A stretch of 64,000 nucleotides of DNA from Actinacidiphila rubida (lineage in GTDB: Bacteria > Actinomycetota > Actinomycetes > Streptomycetales > Streptomycetaceae), in the NCBI RefSeq assembly GCF_900110255.1, contig NZ_FODD01000039.1, positions 18,365 through 82,364 of the forward strand, written 5' to 3'. The notes under the pieces are model-generated. The model had not been told where the DNA came from. It searched no databases and was given only the letters and a program-made list of their open reading frames with translations. A program made the position numbers and the translations under genes. Each line of letters begins with the position of its first letter. Position 1 is the stretch's first letter. This document shows, piece after piece, positions 17,590 through 26,379 of this stretch.

Positions 17590-18341
17590 ACGTCCCGGAG
17601 GCCGGTGCGCGGCCGGGGACCAAGGACGCCGGCCAGGTCGTTACCCGATCTCCAGGCGAAGAGCCGTGCCGCGTTCTCCAGTTCGTCGTAGTCCGCTTGC
17701 TTGGTGAGCTGGCGAGCGTGCTTGCGGTAGTGGTAGACGACCTGCGGCAGCAGTTCCCCGGCCGCCAGATGCGTGACCTTCAGTGCGCAGTAGTCCTCGC
17801 CCTGGACGAGGCCGCCCATGCCGCCGATCGCGGACCACAGGTGGGTGCGGGCCATGATCGTGGTCGGGCCGATCGGTATCGTGTGGCGCGGGGTCGGCCA
17901 GTACGCCCACACCGCGCCCGGCTCGTGCCGGCCCGGCGGCACCGGACACCGCCACAGGTGAAGAGAGCCGTCGTCGTGGAGGTCGGCACTGTAGCCGGCG
18001 ACCCATCCCAGGCCGGTGTTGTTCAGGTGGTGCAGGCGGCTGCTCAAACTGAACCGCGGGATCACATCGTCGTCATCTGCCCAGGTCAGCGCCTTCCCAC
18101 GGGCGAGGTTGACGGCGAGGTTGCGGGCGCAGGCCGCGCCGACCGCGCGAGGCAGTCCCAGCACGCGAACCCGGGGATCGGCGGCCAAGGTCGCGGGTAG
18201 CAGCGCGGGGTCGGCGCCGTCGAGGGCGAGGACGGCCTCCCAGTCGGCGTCCTGCGCGTCGAGACTGGCGTGCAACTCGTGTAGATAACCGAGGCGTTCG
18301 GGGCGCAGGCGGGTGGCGATGACGACGGTGACGTCGGGTAT
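17586..18341 (-). CDS. family 2-type glycosyltransferase with ATA start
   Basis: 251 residues. It opens with the nucleotide-binding strand PDVTVVIATRLRPERLGYL. The segment AVGAACARNLAVNLARGKAL is followed by TWADDDDVIPRF, the DxD metal/nucleotide-sugar motif of GT-A glycosyltransferases. A QGEDYCALKV segment is the likely catalytic-base region (ED). It should transfer a sugar from an NDP-sugar, acceptor unknown. Shine-Dalgarno AAAGGAG is followed after 8 nt by ATA. The first canonical start in the frame, TTG at 18275, would delete the first strand of the fold, so ATA is strongly favoured. Confidence 0.8.
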   Translation of the reverse strand: MPDVTVVIATRLRPERLGYLHELHASLDAQDADWEAVLALDGADPALLPATLAADPRVRVLGLPRAVGAACARNLAVNLARGKALTWADDDDVIPRFSLSSRLHHLNNTGLGWVAGYSADLHDDGSLHLWRCPVPPGRHEPGAVWAYWPTPRHTIPIGPTTIMARTHLWSAIGGMGGLVQGEDYCALKVTHLAAGELLPQVVYHYRKHARQLTKQADYDELENAARLFAWRSGNDLAGVLGPRPRTGLRDV

Positions 18342-18376
18342 CGCGCGTGCTCCTTTCAGGCGGGGGCCAGCTGTGG

Positions 18377-18892
18377 TCAGCGGCGGGGTGGCTTGACGGC
18401 CCTGGGCGGGGCGGGCGGATGCACCGGCGGCGTCGTGGCGCGGGTCGCCTGAGCAGCCGTCGTGGTGTGGTGGTAGGCGGTGCGAGCGAGGTCTTCGGTG
18501 AGCTGGACCATGTCGTCGGCCAGCGCGTCGAACTGATCGGCCAGGCCCTGGTAGTGCCGGCTGCTGCTCTGGTCGCCGCGCTCGTCGTACCAGTTGGCGA
18601 GTGACTCCAGGAACTGGTGCAGGCGGGCAACCGCACCGTCGTCGCTCTCCAGGACGGCGCTGGCGATGCCGTGAAACTCACTCTCGGTGCCGGCCCGACC
18701 CAGGAGGTCGGTCCAGCCCGTGATGCCCCGGCCCGATGGCGGGAGTCCGGCTGCGTCGATCAGCGGCTTCGCCGCTGCGGCGTCCCAACGGCACAGGTCA
18801 TCCGCGGTGGGGCTGCCGATGTTGTAGGCGTGGATCTGCTCGGTGGTACGGCCGGCGTTGTCGTACACCTCGAAGTCGGGGTTCGGGAACAG
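18377..18892 (-). CDS. hypothetical protein, CTG (or TTG) start
   Basis: 171 residues. N-terminal LFPNPDFEVYDNAGRTTEQI and TADDLCRWDAAAAKPLIDAA, then a long helical region (HQFLESLANWYDERGDQSSS; QFDALADDMVQLTEDLA) and a basic Pro-rich tail. The Shine-Dalgarno CCGAAGGA lies 1 nt before a TTG and 7 nt before a CTG two codons on; only CTG has workable spacing. Placed between a glycosyltransferase and a lipoprotein gene. Not recognised. Confidence 0.6.
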   Translation of the reverse strand: MFPNPDFEVYDNAGRTTEQIHAYNIGSPTADDLCRWDAAAAKPLIDAAGLPPSGRGITGWTDLLGRAGTESEFHGIASAVLESDDGAVARLHQFLESLANWYDERGDQSSSRHYQGLADQFDALADDMVQLTEDLARTAYHHTTTAAQATRATTPPVHPPAPPRAVKPPRR

Positions 18893-18926
18893 CGGCAAGT
18901 CCTTCGGCGGGTGCGGAGGTCTACGA

Positions 18927-19985
18927 CTACATACCGATCATGTTGCCCGCAGGCGGGCCGTCGGCGCCGGTCAGCCCGCAGGTGTAACCCAGGAGCTGCG
19001 CCTTGCTCGTCGGCGCGGGGACGAGCACGGCGTCGTTGCAGACGAACGTGTCGGTGACCGCGCTGCGCGGGGTGTTGCCCAGCCAGGCTCGGGTTGCCGC
19101 GTCGGGGGTGATCTGCCAGCCGGGGGCGAGGGTGTCGGTCTGGGTGTGGGTGTGTGCGAACAGCAGCACGGCGCCGCCTTCGGCGGTCTTCAGCCCGTAA
19201 GCGTCGTTCCAGACGTTGTTGGCCGACGCGAAGGCAGTGGTGCCCTTCTTTCCCAGCCGGTGAACGTCCTTGTCGTGGATGCCGGTCTGTCGCCTGACGG
19301 CAGGGGTCGGGGTGAAGAACTGACTGCCGGAGTTCTTGCCTCCGGTGGCGAAGTTGTCGTTGATCCCCGTCCGGAGCCGGTCGGCGTCGAAGCCCGGCTG
19401 GTCGCTCCCGTCGGCCGCGACCGCGGTGGCGTAACCCTCGGCGTCCAGCGCGATGTCCGGCAGCGGCATCCCATCCAGATCCGGGGCGAGAACCAACTGC
19501 CACGTGTCATCGGGCTGCTGCGCGAAGACGATCAGTCTCTGGTACGTCGTGCCGGTCTCGGTGACTCCGGCGGCGAACCACCGCTGGGCGCCAGGCGCGA
19601 ACTTGGGGATGTACAGGTGCGCGGTGTTGGCGTCGTAGGACCACGGCTTGTAGGGCTTGCGGTCCTTGGCCGGGATACCGGAGTCCTGCTTGTATCCGCC
19701 GACCGACATCGCGAACAGGGCGTCGTTCTCCACGGTGTCCAGCAACCGTGCATTGTCGTGGGCGTTGGCCTGGTTGTTGACCGTGGAGTAGTGCCGGATC
19801 AGCTCCAGGGCGGACTGCTTGTTCAGCGTGGGCGTGGCAGTGGGCCGCGGCGAAGGCTTTGTGCTGGCACGGGCGCTGGTGTGGCCCGGCGCCGGAGTGC
19901 CGGTGCTGCTGTCGCAGGCGGCTGCGGTCAGCGTCAGGCAGGCGGTAGCGGTCGCGGTGAGGGTCAGGCGGGTGATACGGGAGAT
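18927..19985 (-). CDS. secreted lipoprotein
   Basis: 352 residues. The N-terminus SRITRLTLTATATACLTLTA ends in a lipobox AAC, so it should be a lipid-anchored extracytoplasmic protein. A Thr/Pro/Ser linker precedes a domain beginning ALELIRHYSTVNNQANAHDN, similar to lipoproteins seen beside Streptomyces transfer genes. Shine-Dalgarno TTGGAG is followed after 6 nt by ATC TCC CGT. An in-frame TTG four codons upstream is an alternative but has no ribosome binding site of its own. It may act at the cell surface during transfer. Confidence 0.75.
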   Translation of the reverse strand: MSRITRLTLTATATACLTLTAAACDSSTGTPAPGHTSARASTKPSPRPTATPTLNKQSALELIRHYSTVNNQANAHDNARLLDTVENDALFAMSVGGYKQDSGIPAKDRKPYKPWSYDANTAHLYIPKFAPGAQRWFAAGVTETGTTYQRLIVFAQQPDDTWQLVLAPDLDGMPLPDIALDAEGYATAVAADGSDQPGFDADRLRTGINDNFATGGKNSGSQFFTPTPAVRRQTGIHDKDVHRLGKKGTTAFASANNVWNDAYGLKTAEGGAVLLFAHTHTQTDTLAPGWQITPDAATRAWLGNTPRSAVTDTFVCNDAVLVPAPTSKAQLLGYTCGLTGADGPPAGNMIGM

Positions 19986-20050
19986 GAACTGCTCCAAGGG
20001 GTAGCGGGAGGAATCGGCGGGCGTTGGGGAGGGGCTCGGCGCGGAGGCGT

Positions 20051-20644
20051 TCAGCGGTGGTTGGTGGGCTGTTGGGCGCAAGTCGTTACGGCGGCGCGAG
20101 GGCGGGTGTCTGTAAGGCCGGGGGCTGTGGGCCGCAGGCCGGCCAGCGGTATGGGAGCGTCCGGTTTCCGCAGATGTGGTTTGTCGCTGTAGGAGGCGCG
20201 GGGGTCACTCTCCCAGCCGACGACCGGGCCGCGGGTGTCCTGGGTGAGGGCGATGACCTCGACGCCGACCGGGCGCAGCACGTAGGCCCACTCCAGCCGG
20301 TCGGGTGCGCTGGACTCGTCGAAGACCATGCGCAAGGGAGGGCTGCCGTCACTGGTGAAGACGCCGGAGCTGGCGGTGGGCTTGCTGGGCCCGATCGAGT
20401 ACGGGTCGAGCGCTGCTCGAAGGTCGCTGGGCGCGCCGTCCAGCAGATCATTGCCGAGGTAGTCCCAACCGATCGCGTCGATGTCGATCAGATAGCGGGC
20501 CAGCGCCGCGGTGTCGCGGGCGAAGCGGTACTGGTGGGCAGCCAGCAGCAGCGGGAGGCGGTTGCTGGGGATGCCGTCGTCGTGGACGTAGATGCCGCGG
20601 TACCCGGTGTCGGTGGGGCGGGCGATGCAGGAGCGAGTGGCCAG
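20051..20644 (-). CDS. hypothetical protein with CTG start
   Basis: 197 residues (ATRSCIARPTDTGYRGIYVH; LAALRYLIDID-like helix; WAYVLRPVGVEVIALTQDTR). An alpha/beta protein with a disordered tail; family not recognised. A perfect AGGAGG is followed after 5 nt by CTG GCC ACT. It follows the VirB4-like gene and precedes the lipoprotein gene on the same strand. Confidence 0.65.
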   Translation of the reverse strand: MATRSCIARPTDTGYRGIYVHDDGIPSNRLPLLLAAHQYRFARDTAALARYLIDIDAIGWDYLGNDLLDGAPSDLRAALDPYSIGPSKPTASSGVFTSDGSPPLRMVFDESSAPDRLEWAYVLRPVGVEVIALTQDTRGPVVGWESDPRASYSDKPHLRKPDAPIPLAGLRPTAPGLTDTRPRAAVTTCAQQPTNHR

Positions 20645-20691
20645 GTGAGCCTCCTGGAGGCGGGGTCTAGGCGGAGAGCCACGCCTTGCGG

Positions 20692-20811
20692 TCAGCGGGT
20701 CGGGCGGGGCGCCGTGCTGCCGGCCGGGGCGGGTGCCGGGGTGGGCGGCAGGGCGCGGCCGGGGTCGGTGGTGGTCACGCCGCCCCGGTCGCGGTGGATA
20801 TCGGAATTCAC
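20692..20811 (-). CDS. possible 39-residue peptide after the VirB4-like gene
   Basis: Begins GTG AAT TCC and ends TGA. The sequence is Thr/Pro/Ala-rich (TTTDPGRALPPTPAPAPAGS). No ribosome binding site is evident. It only fills the gap between two genes and may be non-coding. Confidence 0.2.
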   Translation of the reverse strand: MNSDIHRDRGGVTTTDPGRALPPTPAPAPAGSTAPRPTR

Positions 20812-20826
20812 GGGTTCGCTGCTTAT

Positions 20827-22332
20827 CTAGTGCATTCTGGCGTCGGTGTCGAAGAGCCGGGCTTCGTGGGGGTGCAGGGCGTGCTGGACGACAAATGACC
20901 GCCCGGCGACTTTCCACAGACCGCGGCCCCGTTGAAGGGCGGAAATGGCCTGGGTTTCGACGCCGGTCAGGCCGAGGAGTCCGGCGGCGGCGGTGAGCTG
21001 GTCGGTTTCCTGCCGGTAGATGATCCGGGTGGAGCAGTCGGCGAGGAGTCCTTCGGCCAAGGCGCGTCCGCGGGATCCGGCGTCGCCGGCGGTGAGCAGG
21101 TCGGACAGCCGGTGGATGACCATCAGGTTGGCGATGCCCAGGCCACGGCTGAGTTTCCACTGCGCCTGCATCCGCTCCAGCAGGGGACCGTGGCTCATCA
21201 GTCTCCACGCCTCGTCGTACACAATCCAGCGCCGCCCGCCGCGCGGATCGGCCAGGGCGCTTTCCATCCACGCGGAGGCGCAGGTCATGGCCAGGACGAG
21301 GGCGGTGTCGGCGCCGGATCCGCCCAGGTGGGACAGGTCGATGGTGAGCATCGGCGAGCGCGGGTCGAATGCGGCGGTGGTGGGGGCGTCGAACATGCCC
21401 GCCAGGTCGCCGGCGACCAGGCGGCGCAGGGCGTGGGCGACATCTTGGGCGGCGTCCCCGAGCCTGCCGGACATTGCTCCGGCGGCGGCGTCGAGCTGCT
21501 CGGGGTGGTTGAGGATGCCGGCGATGTCGCCGAGCAGCGGCGTGCGGGCCGTGGTGCTCGCGGTGGTGACGACGGCGTCGAGGGCGACGTCGAGGGCGGT
21601 GTGCTCCATCGGCAGCAGGTCCCGGCCGAGCACGGTCCGGGCCAGTGATCCCAGCAGCAGCAACCGGCGCTTGCGGACCTCGATGGCCCAGTCGTCTTCG
21701 GCGGTGCCGTCGGGGCGGGGGGCCGCGTCCAAGGGGTTGAGCTTTCCCGGCAGTCCGGGCCCCAGCGCGATGGTGGTTCCGCCGAGTGCAGTGGCGACCG
21801 GCGTCCACTCGCCCTTGGGGTCGCAGGGCACGTAGACGCGGTAGCCGTGGGCGATCGACCGCAGGGCGAGGCTTTTTGCCAGGGCGCTCTTGCCCTGCCC
21901 GATCACCCCGGCCAGCAGCACGTTGGGGTTGGTGAAGCCCTCCAGCTTCCCGTACAGGGAGAACGGGTCGAAGGTGAAGGACGCTTCTGCGTGGACGTCG
22001 CGGCCGATGTAGATTCCGTCGGCGCCCAGTCCGCCTTCGGCGAGGAACGGGTACGCCCCGGAGGCGACGGCAGTGGTCATCCGGTGCGCCCGAAGCTTCA
22101 ACCGGCCGCCGCGGGCGGACGCCGGTCCCGGGCGACCGGCGGCCGGGTAGACCGGGGCGGCCATCTCCGCCTCGGCGGCAGGTGAGTGCGCAAGGTCGCG
22201 GTCGGCGGTGTCGCGGGCACGGGCGGTGGCCTCGATCAGGGCACGCCGAGCGGCTTTCCGGGCTGCGCGGTTCGTGCTACGGGGGGTGAACAAGTCGCTT
22301 GCGCTGCTACGAAGACGGTTTCCGCTGGTCAC
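20827..22332 (-). CDS. VirB4-like conjugation ATPase
   Basis: 501 residues. VirB4-type ATPases energise assembly of the mating channel. Walker A is GVIGQGKSA at residues 142-150 and Walker B is IVYDEAW at 370-376, followed by LSRGLGIANLMVIHRLSDLL, the conserved region of VirB4/TraC proteins. The N-terminal region that precedes the ATPase is short compared with classical VirB4, typical of actinobacterial versions. Start GTG follows AGGAGG with about 9 nt spacing. It sits in one direction with VirB6-like, VirB2-like and NlpC genes. Confidence 0.9.
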   Translation of the reverse strand: MTSGNRLRSSASDLFTPRSTNRAARKAARRALIEATARARDTADRDLAHSPAAEAEMAAPVYPAAGRPGPASARGGRLKLRAHRMTTAVASGAYPFLAEGGLGADGIYIGRDVHAEASFTFDPFSLYGKLEGFTNPNVLLAGVIGQGKSALAKSLALRSIAHGYRVYVPCDPKGEWTPVATALGGTTIALGPGLPGKLNPLDAAPRPDGTAEDDWAIEVRKRRLLLLGSLARTVLGRDLLPMEHTALDVALDAVVTTASTTARTPLLGDIAGILNHPEQLDAAAGAMSGRLGDAAQDVAHALRRLVAGDLAGMFDAPTTAAFDPRSPMLTIDLSHLGGSGADTALVLAMTCASAWMESALADPRGGRRWIVYDEAWRLMSHGPLLERMQAQWKLSRGLGIANLMVIHRLSDLLTAGDAGSRGRALAEGLLADCSTRIIYRQETDQLTAAAGLLGLTGVETQAISALQRGRGLWKVAGRSFVVQHALHPHEARLFDTDARMH

Positions 22333-22380
22333 CGCGCGTGGGCCTCCTTCCTCGGGCTGAACCGTCTCCGGGCCGGTGGC

Positions 22381-22842
22381 TCAGCGGACGCAGGTGGTGG
22401 TGTGACCGTGCAGCGGGGCGTCGATCTCAGCCGACGTCGTGGTGCGGCGAACGGTGTGGACGGCGGCCTGGTGGCGCTGGCAGATGGTGACGAACGGCGG
22501 ACCCCCGACCAGCCGTGCCGGGGGATCACAGACCTCCCCGTTGCCGGCCGGGTCGGTTAGCGGCAGGGTGTGGAAGGCGTCGTGGACGGCGGCGGCTGCC
22601 TGCCACAGCCGGGTCCGGGCGGTGGCCAGATGGCGTCCGGCGGTCGGCGAGGTCGGGCGGGTCGTGGTGTCGAGCTGGTCGACCAGGTGGTGGCAGGCGA
22701 TCAGGTGCGCGTGGAGCAGGTCCAGGTGGGTGCGGTCGGCGGCGCCAGCGAGGTGGCTGGTCGTGGTGTGGCGGCGGATTCCTGCGCTGGCGGCCCGCAG
22801 GTAGGGGTGTGTCTCGCTGCGGGTGGTGGTCGGTGGGGTCAA
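22381..22842 (-). CDS. hypothetical protein, conjugation operon
   Basis: 153 residues, helical with many His and Thr (HLDLLHAHLIACHHLVDQLD), ending in a segment PARLVGGPPFVTICQRHQAA. Not recognised. Start TTG lies 7 nt after AAGGA. It lies directly upstream of the VirB4-like gene and immediately downstream of a broken gene. Confidence 0.6.
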   Translation of the reverse strand: MTPPTTTRSETHPYLRAASAGIRRHTTTSHLAGAADRTHLDLLHAHLIACHHLVDQLDTTTRPTSPTAGRHLATARTRLWQAAAAVHDAFHTLPLTDPAGNGEVCDPPARLVGGPPFVTICQRHQAAVHTVRRTTTSAEIDAPLHGHTTTCVR

Positions 22843-22845
22843 ATG

Positions 22846-23485
22846 TCATTCCTTGATGGGGACTTGGAGTCCAGTCTCGGTGGGGCGGGGTGGTGTCGGC
22901 GGGAGGCGTGGGTGGTCTGGATGTGACGGCGAGGGGAGGGCGGGCAGCGGGACGGGTGGTAGCGGCTGTCTGTTCTGCCCGCAGGTCGTAGCGGTGGCCC
23001 GGCGCGGACAGATGGGGATGGGTCCATTCGCCGTGGAATTCGAGCACCGTGCTGGTCCCGGGAGGACTGGCGGAAACCTGATGTTCGGACCAGCGCAGGA
23101 ACGACGGGAGCTGTCGCAGGGTGTTCAGGGCGTCTTCCTCGTCGGCGCCGTAGAGGGTGAAGCTGTCCGGTGCCTCGCCGAGAACGCCGAAGACCAGGGT
23201 GTAGACGGAGCGTGGGGGTGCGGCGGCGAGCGGTTCCAGGTGGGCGGTGAGGGTGTCGAGCCAGTCGGCCGCGTCGATCGCGCTGGTGGTCCGGGTGTCG
23301 TCGTAGGCCGCGCGCTGGTCTTCGACGACGTAGCCGTTAGCGTCCAGGTGGGGTGCCAGGAGTGCTTCCCGTCTCGTCGCCCGCAGGCGGCACTCGTCCA
23401 GCAGGGCGGCCAGGTGTTCCCGCAGTTGAATGTCGCCGGAGACTACGCGGTGTACGGGGCGGTCCGCGGTCGGTTAGATGGTCAC
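22846..23485 (-). pseudogene. broken gene between the SCO6880-type and VirB4-like genes
   Basis: The open frame codes a convincing protein (CRLRATRREALLAPHLDANG; SVYTLVFGVLGEAPDSFTLY; LEFHGEWTHPHLS), but both ends are faulty. The GTG that overlaps the upstream stop (GTGA) is followed by ACC ATC and then TAA. Further on no ATG/GTG/TTG is found before the conserved body. At the 3' end this frame does not stop but runs through the next gene. A different frame gives a natural proline-rich tail ending at 22846. I infer an early stop plus a frame change. Either it is a decayed gene in the transfer operon, or the sequence has errors here. Confidence 0.5.
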
Positions 23486-24945
23486 AGGGCAGCCCGGGCG
23501 AGGGGCAGCGCGGCGAGGGTGAACGCTTCTGCCTGCTGGTAGGTCAGGCGGCGCAGGTCGATCTGGCTTCCGGCTGCGGCAGTTTCCACGGCGGCGCACG
23601 CGGCGTCCAGGGCTGGGCGTGTGTCGGCGGACAGGGCCAGCAGCCCGGTCAGGGCGACATCGGCGTGTCCGGCGATCAGTTCCCTTTCGCGCTCTTTGGT
23701 GTCGGCGTACTCGATGCTGTCAGCCTCGGAGTCGACCTGGCCCTTGCGCTGCCGCTCGGCGGCGTCCGCGATGATCGTCGCCTTCCGGCGCTGGACGTCG
23801 CGCAGCGCCGACTCGAGTCCTTGAGGTGCGTAGATCAGGGAGAAGGCGCGGCGGGCACCGGCGGTGAACAGCAGTTGGTGCAGGAACCCGGGATGGGCCT
23901 CGGTGCGGGGCCAGTTCTCCACCCAGTACGTGGCGTGCTGCGCGGTGTCGGTGATCAGCCGGTCTGACTCCTCGACCTGGATCACCGGGCCGGCGGCGGC
24001 GGGGTTGGCTTCGGCATGCCCGGCCGGTGACCACTGCTGGAGACGGGAGAGCGCGACGGGGTCGTAGGCGGTGCGGATGACTGCGGCGATCTCCCGCGTG
24101 GACAGCCACCCGGTCACCGTCAGACCGGCGTTGCGGGCGGCCTCGCTGACGCTGGCGGTGACCTGGCCCAGCACGGTGAAGCCGCCGTACAGGCCGCCGC
24201 CGGCCTGGGAGACCAGCCGCCGCGCCGCCCGCAGGTCCAACGCGACGACGAGATACGTCTCGTGCGGGGCGGCGGCGGGACCGGCGGAGGCGACAAGCTC
24301 GCCATAGACCTGCCCGGCGACCGGTGCTTCGGGCCTGCCGTGCTGCTGCCAGTGCCGGGCGAGTGCGTCACCGGAGTCGGGGACGGTGCGTTCCAGGACC
24401 TGGACGGTCTTGATGTGGCCGGTGCGGGCTATACCTGCCAGCGCCCGGCCCCAGGCGCTGACGTTGGCGTTCTGCGTGGCCGGGTCCAGCAGCGCGAACG
24501 CTCTCGCGTTGACCCGTGCAACGGCCGTCAGGGTCTGCGCTCTTGGGTCGTGGAGGGCCGCGGCATTCACCCCGGCCGGGGAGACGACGCGGAGCGACGC
24601 GGTGGTTCCGGGCAGGTGCAGAAGTCCCTGGACCTGGGGGCGGGAGACCGGGTGGGCCAGCCACAGCCGCTGCCCCGACCACTTGCGGTAGAGGTAGCGG
24701 GCGGTGACCGGAGCCCAGTCGACCAGGGTGCGCCCCCCGTGCCGGACGAACACCACCGCGGCGACAGCCGCCCACAGCGGCAGCAGGGCGACCGCGCCGA
24801 GGACGCCGGCGGTCATGACGGTGATCATCAGCAAGAGGACGGCTGCGGACGCGGTCAGGAGTTGGGGCAGGGACAGGCCGAGCAGGATGCCGCGGCGCGG
24901 GCGGTGGGGGAAACGCACCGTGAGCGGCACGGTCTGGTCAGAAAT
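23482..24945 (-). CDS. SCO6880-type membrane protein of the transfer operon
   Basis: About 487 residues. Members of this family are conserved beside type IV secretion genes of Streptomyces. Two hydrophobic helices near the start (LLTASAAVLLLMITVMTAGV; LGAVALLPLWAAVAAVVFV) resemble the small VirB3-like/PrgI membrane module. A soluble region with LVVALDLRAARRLVSQAGGG and KERERELIAGHADVALTGLL follows. GTG at 24930 is possible, but five in-frame codons earlier an ATT gives SDQTVPLTVRFPHRPRRGIL, as I recall for relatives. No clear ribosome binding site precedes it, so this start is weaker than the other unusual ones. Confidence 0.8.
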   Translation of the reverse strand: MSDQTVPLTVRFPHRPRRGILLGLSLPQLLTASAAVLLLMITVMTAGVLGAVALLPLWAAVAAVVFVRHGGRTLVDWAPVTARYLYRKWSGQRLWLAHPVSRPQVQGLLHLPGTTASLRVVSPAGVNAAALHDPRAQTLTAVARVNARAFALLDPATQNANVSAWGRALAGIARTGHIKTVQVLERTVPDSGDALARHWQQHGRPEAPVAGQVYGELVASAGPAAAPHETYLVVALDLRAARRLVSQAGGGLYGGFTVLGQVTASVSEAARNAGLTVTGWLSTREIAAVIRTAYDPVALSRLQQWSPAGHAEANPAAAGPVIQVEESDRLITDTAQHATYWVENWPRTEAHPGFLHQLLFTAGARRAFSLIYAPQGLESALRDVQRRKATIIADAAERQRKGQVDSEADSIEYADTKERERELIAGHADVALTGLLALSADTRPALDAACAAVETAAAGSQIDLRRLTYQQAEAFTLAALPLARAAL

Positions 24946-25002
24946 GAGCGAACGCCGTTTCTGGGAGGGGCCGGATGGGTGGTCGGGTCAGTCGGGCCGG
25001 GT

Positions 25003-26337
25003 TCAGGTTCCGGTCGGTGACGGCGGGGGCGGTGCCGCACTGGAACCGGAGACAGGCTGGCCACTGCTACCGCTACTGCTACTGCCGGAGCCGGCCCCGG
25101 GAACGCGAGCCCAGTCCGCATCCGGTGGCGCGGGTGCTCCTCCGGGTTGCTGGCTGGTGTCGTCGTTCGGGCTGGTCGGGTGCGGCTGTACCGCCTTGGC
25201 CAGGCTGGCTGCTGCTGGCGAGCTGCTCGGTCCGGATTCCTGGCCGTGGCCGTGGCCGCTGCTGCTGCCGGTGGGGTTGATCTGGGCGATGCCGTCGGGG
25301 CCCTGTCCGGGGATCTGGGAGGGGCCTTGCGGGGAGCCGGCCCCGGCGGCAGCGCCGCCTGCTGCTCCGCCGGACATCGCCGCCGCGGCCTTACGACCGG
25401 CGCGCTCGGTGTGCTGCCGGGCCATCATGGCCCCGGTGCCGCCGGCGCGATGGATCGTTTCTGCGTCGGCGCCTTCGGACGCCCAGTGGACGAACTTGAA
25501 CACCGCGTAGGGGCACAACAAAACGAGCAGCATGATCACGATGCCGGACATGCAGTCGGCCAGTGCCCCCATGCCGTCGGCGGCTTGGGTGCGGCCCATG
25601 GCGGAGATGCCGAGCAGGAAGATGATCGTCATCAGCAGCTTGGAGAAGATCAGGGTGGCGGTGGCTTCGATCCAGCCGCGGCGCCAGCGGCGGGCTGCTT
25701 CCCAGCCGCCGCCGCTTGCGGCCAGCGGTGCGAGGGTGACCATGACGAGGATGCCGACCTTGCGGACCATCATCACGCACCAGAACAGGACCGCGCCGAT
25801 GGCGGCGCCGAATGCGGCGAAGGTGGGGACGAGCCAGCCGAGTCCGGACATGGCGCCGATCTCGGAGACGGTCACCATCCGTCGCACGGCGGTCTGGATG
25901 GAGGTGTGAGCCTCCGCGAACAGCCCGTCGGACAGGGCGTCGGTGGCGGTGAGCGCGACCGTGGTGACAGAGATTGCCGCGAAGGAGAACAGCACGCCGG
26001 AGGCGGTGCCGACGAAGGCTTGGGACAGGGCGCGGGTGTCGCGTTTGAAGGCGGCGCGGACCAGCTGGGCGCAGAACGTCGCGACCATCATGACCAGGCC
26101 GATGGGCAGGATCATCTGGTAGTTGTCGCGGAACCATCCGGCGTTGAGGTCGACGCGGGTGGTGGTGTTGACGCCTTCGGCGGCCAGATCGGCGCAGGCG
26201 GCGGCGAATTCGCCTGCGGACTTGGCGATCCAGGCGCCGATGCCGTCGGTGATGGCCTTGCCGGGGTCGGTTGCGAAGTTGATCGCCCCGGCGGCGTCGC
26301 ACAGCTTGCCGGCCACGGGGATGGAGCAGAAGCCCAC
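25003..26337 (-). CDS. VirB6/TrbL-like channel membrane protein
   Basis: 444 residues. At least five hydrophobic helices lie between residues 70 and 280 (NYQMILPIGLVMMVATFCAQ; IGAVLFWCVMMVRKVGILVM; IMLLVLLCPYAVFKFVHWAS). A long Gly/Ser/Pro-rich cytoplasmic tail follows. This matches TrbL/VirB6 proteins, which form part of the inner-membrane channel in conjugation. Start GTG lies 10 nt after GAGAGG. Downstream in the operon come the SCO6880-type and VirB4-like proteins. Confidence 0.85.
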   Translation of the reverse strand: MGFCSIPVAGKLCDAAGAINFATDPGKAITDGIGAWIAKSAGEFAAACADLAAEGVNTTTRVDLNAGWFRDNYQMILPIGLVMMVATFCAQLVRAAFKRDTRALSQAFVGTASGVLFSFAAISVTTVALTATDALSDGLFAEAHTSIQTAVRRMVTVSEIGAMSGLGWLVPTFAAFGAAIGAVLFWCVMMVRKVGILVMVTLAPLAASGGGWEAARRWRRGWIEATATLIFSKLLMTIIFLLGISAMGRTQAADGMGALADCMSGIVIMLLVLLCPYAVFKFVHWASEGADAETIHRAGGTGAMMARQHTERAGRKAAAAMSGGAAGGAAAGAGSPQGPSQIPGQGPDGIAQINPTGSSSGHGHGQESGPSSSPAAASLAKAVQPHPTSPNDDTSQQPGGAPAPPDADWARVPGAGSGSSSSGSSGQPVSGSSAAPPPPSPTGT

Positions 26338-26379
26338 GCGGGCGCTACCTCTCTGTCGGGATTGCCGGGAAGCGGCGGG

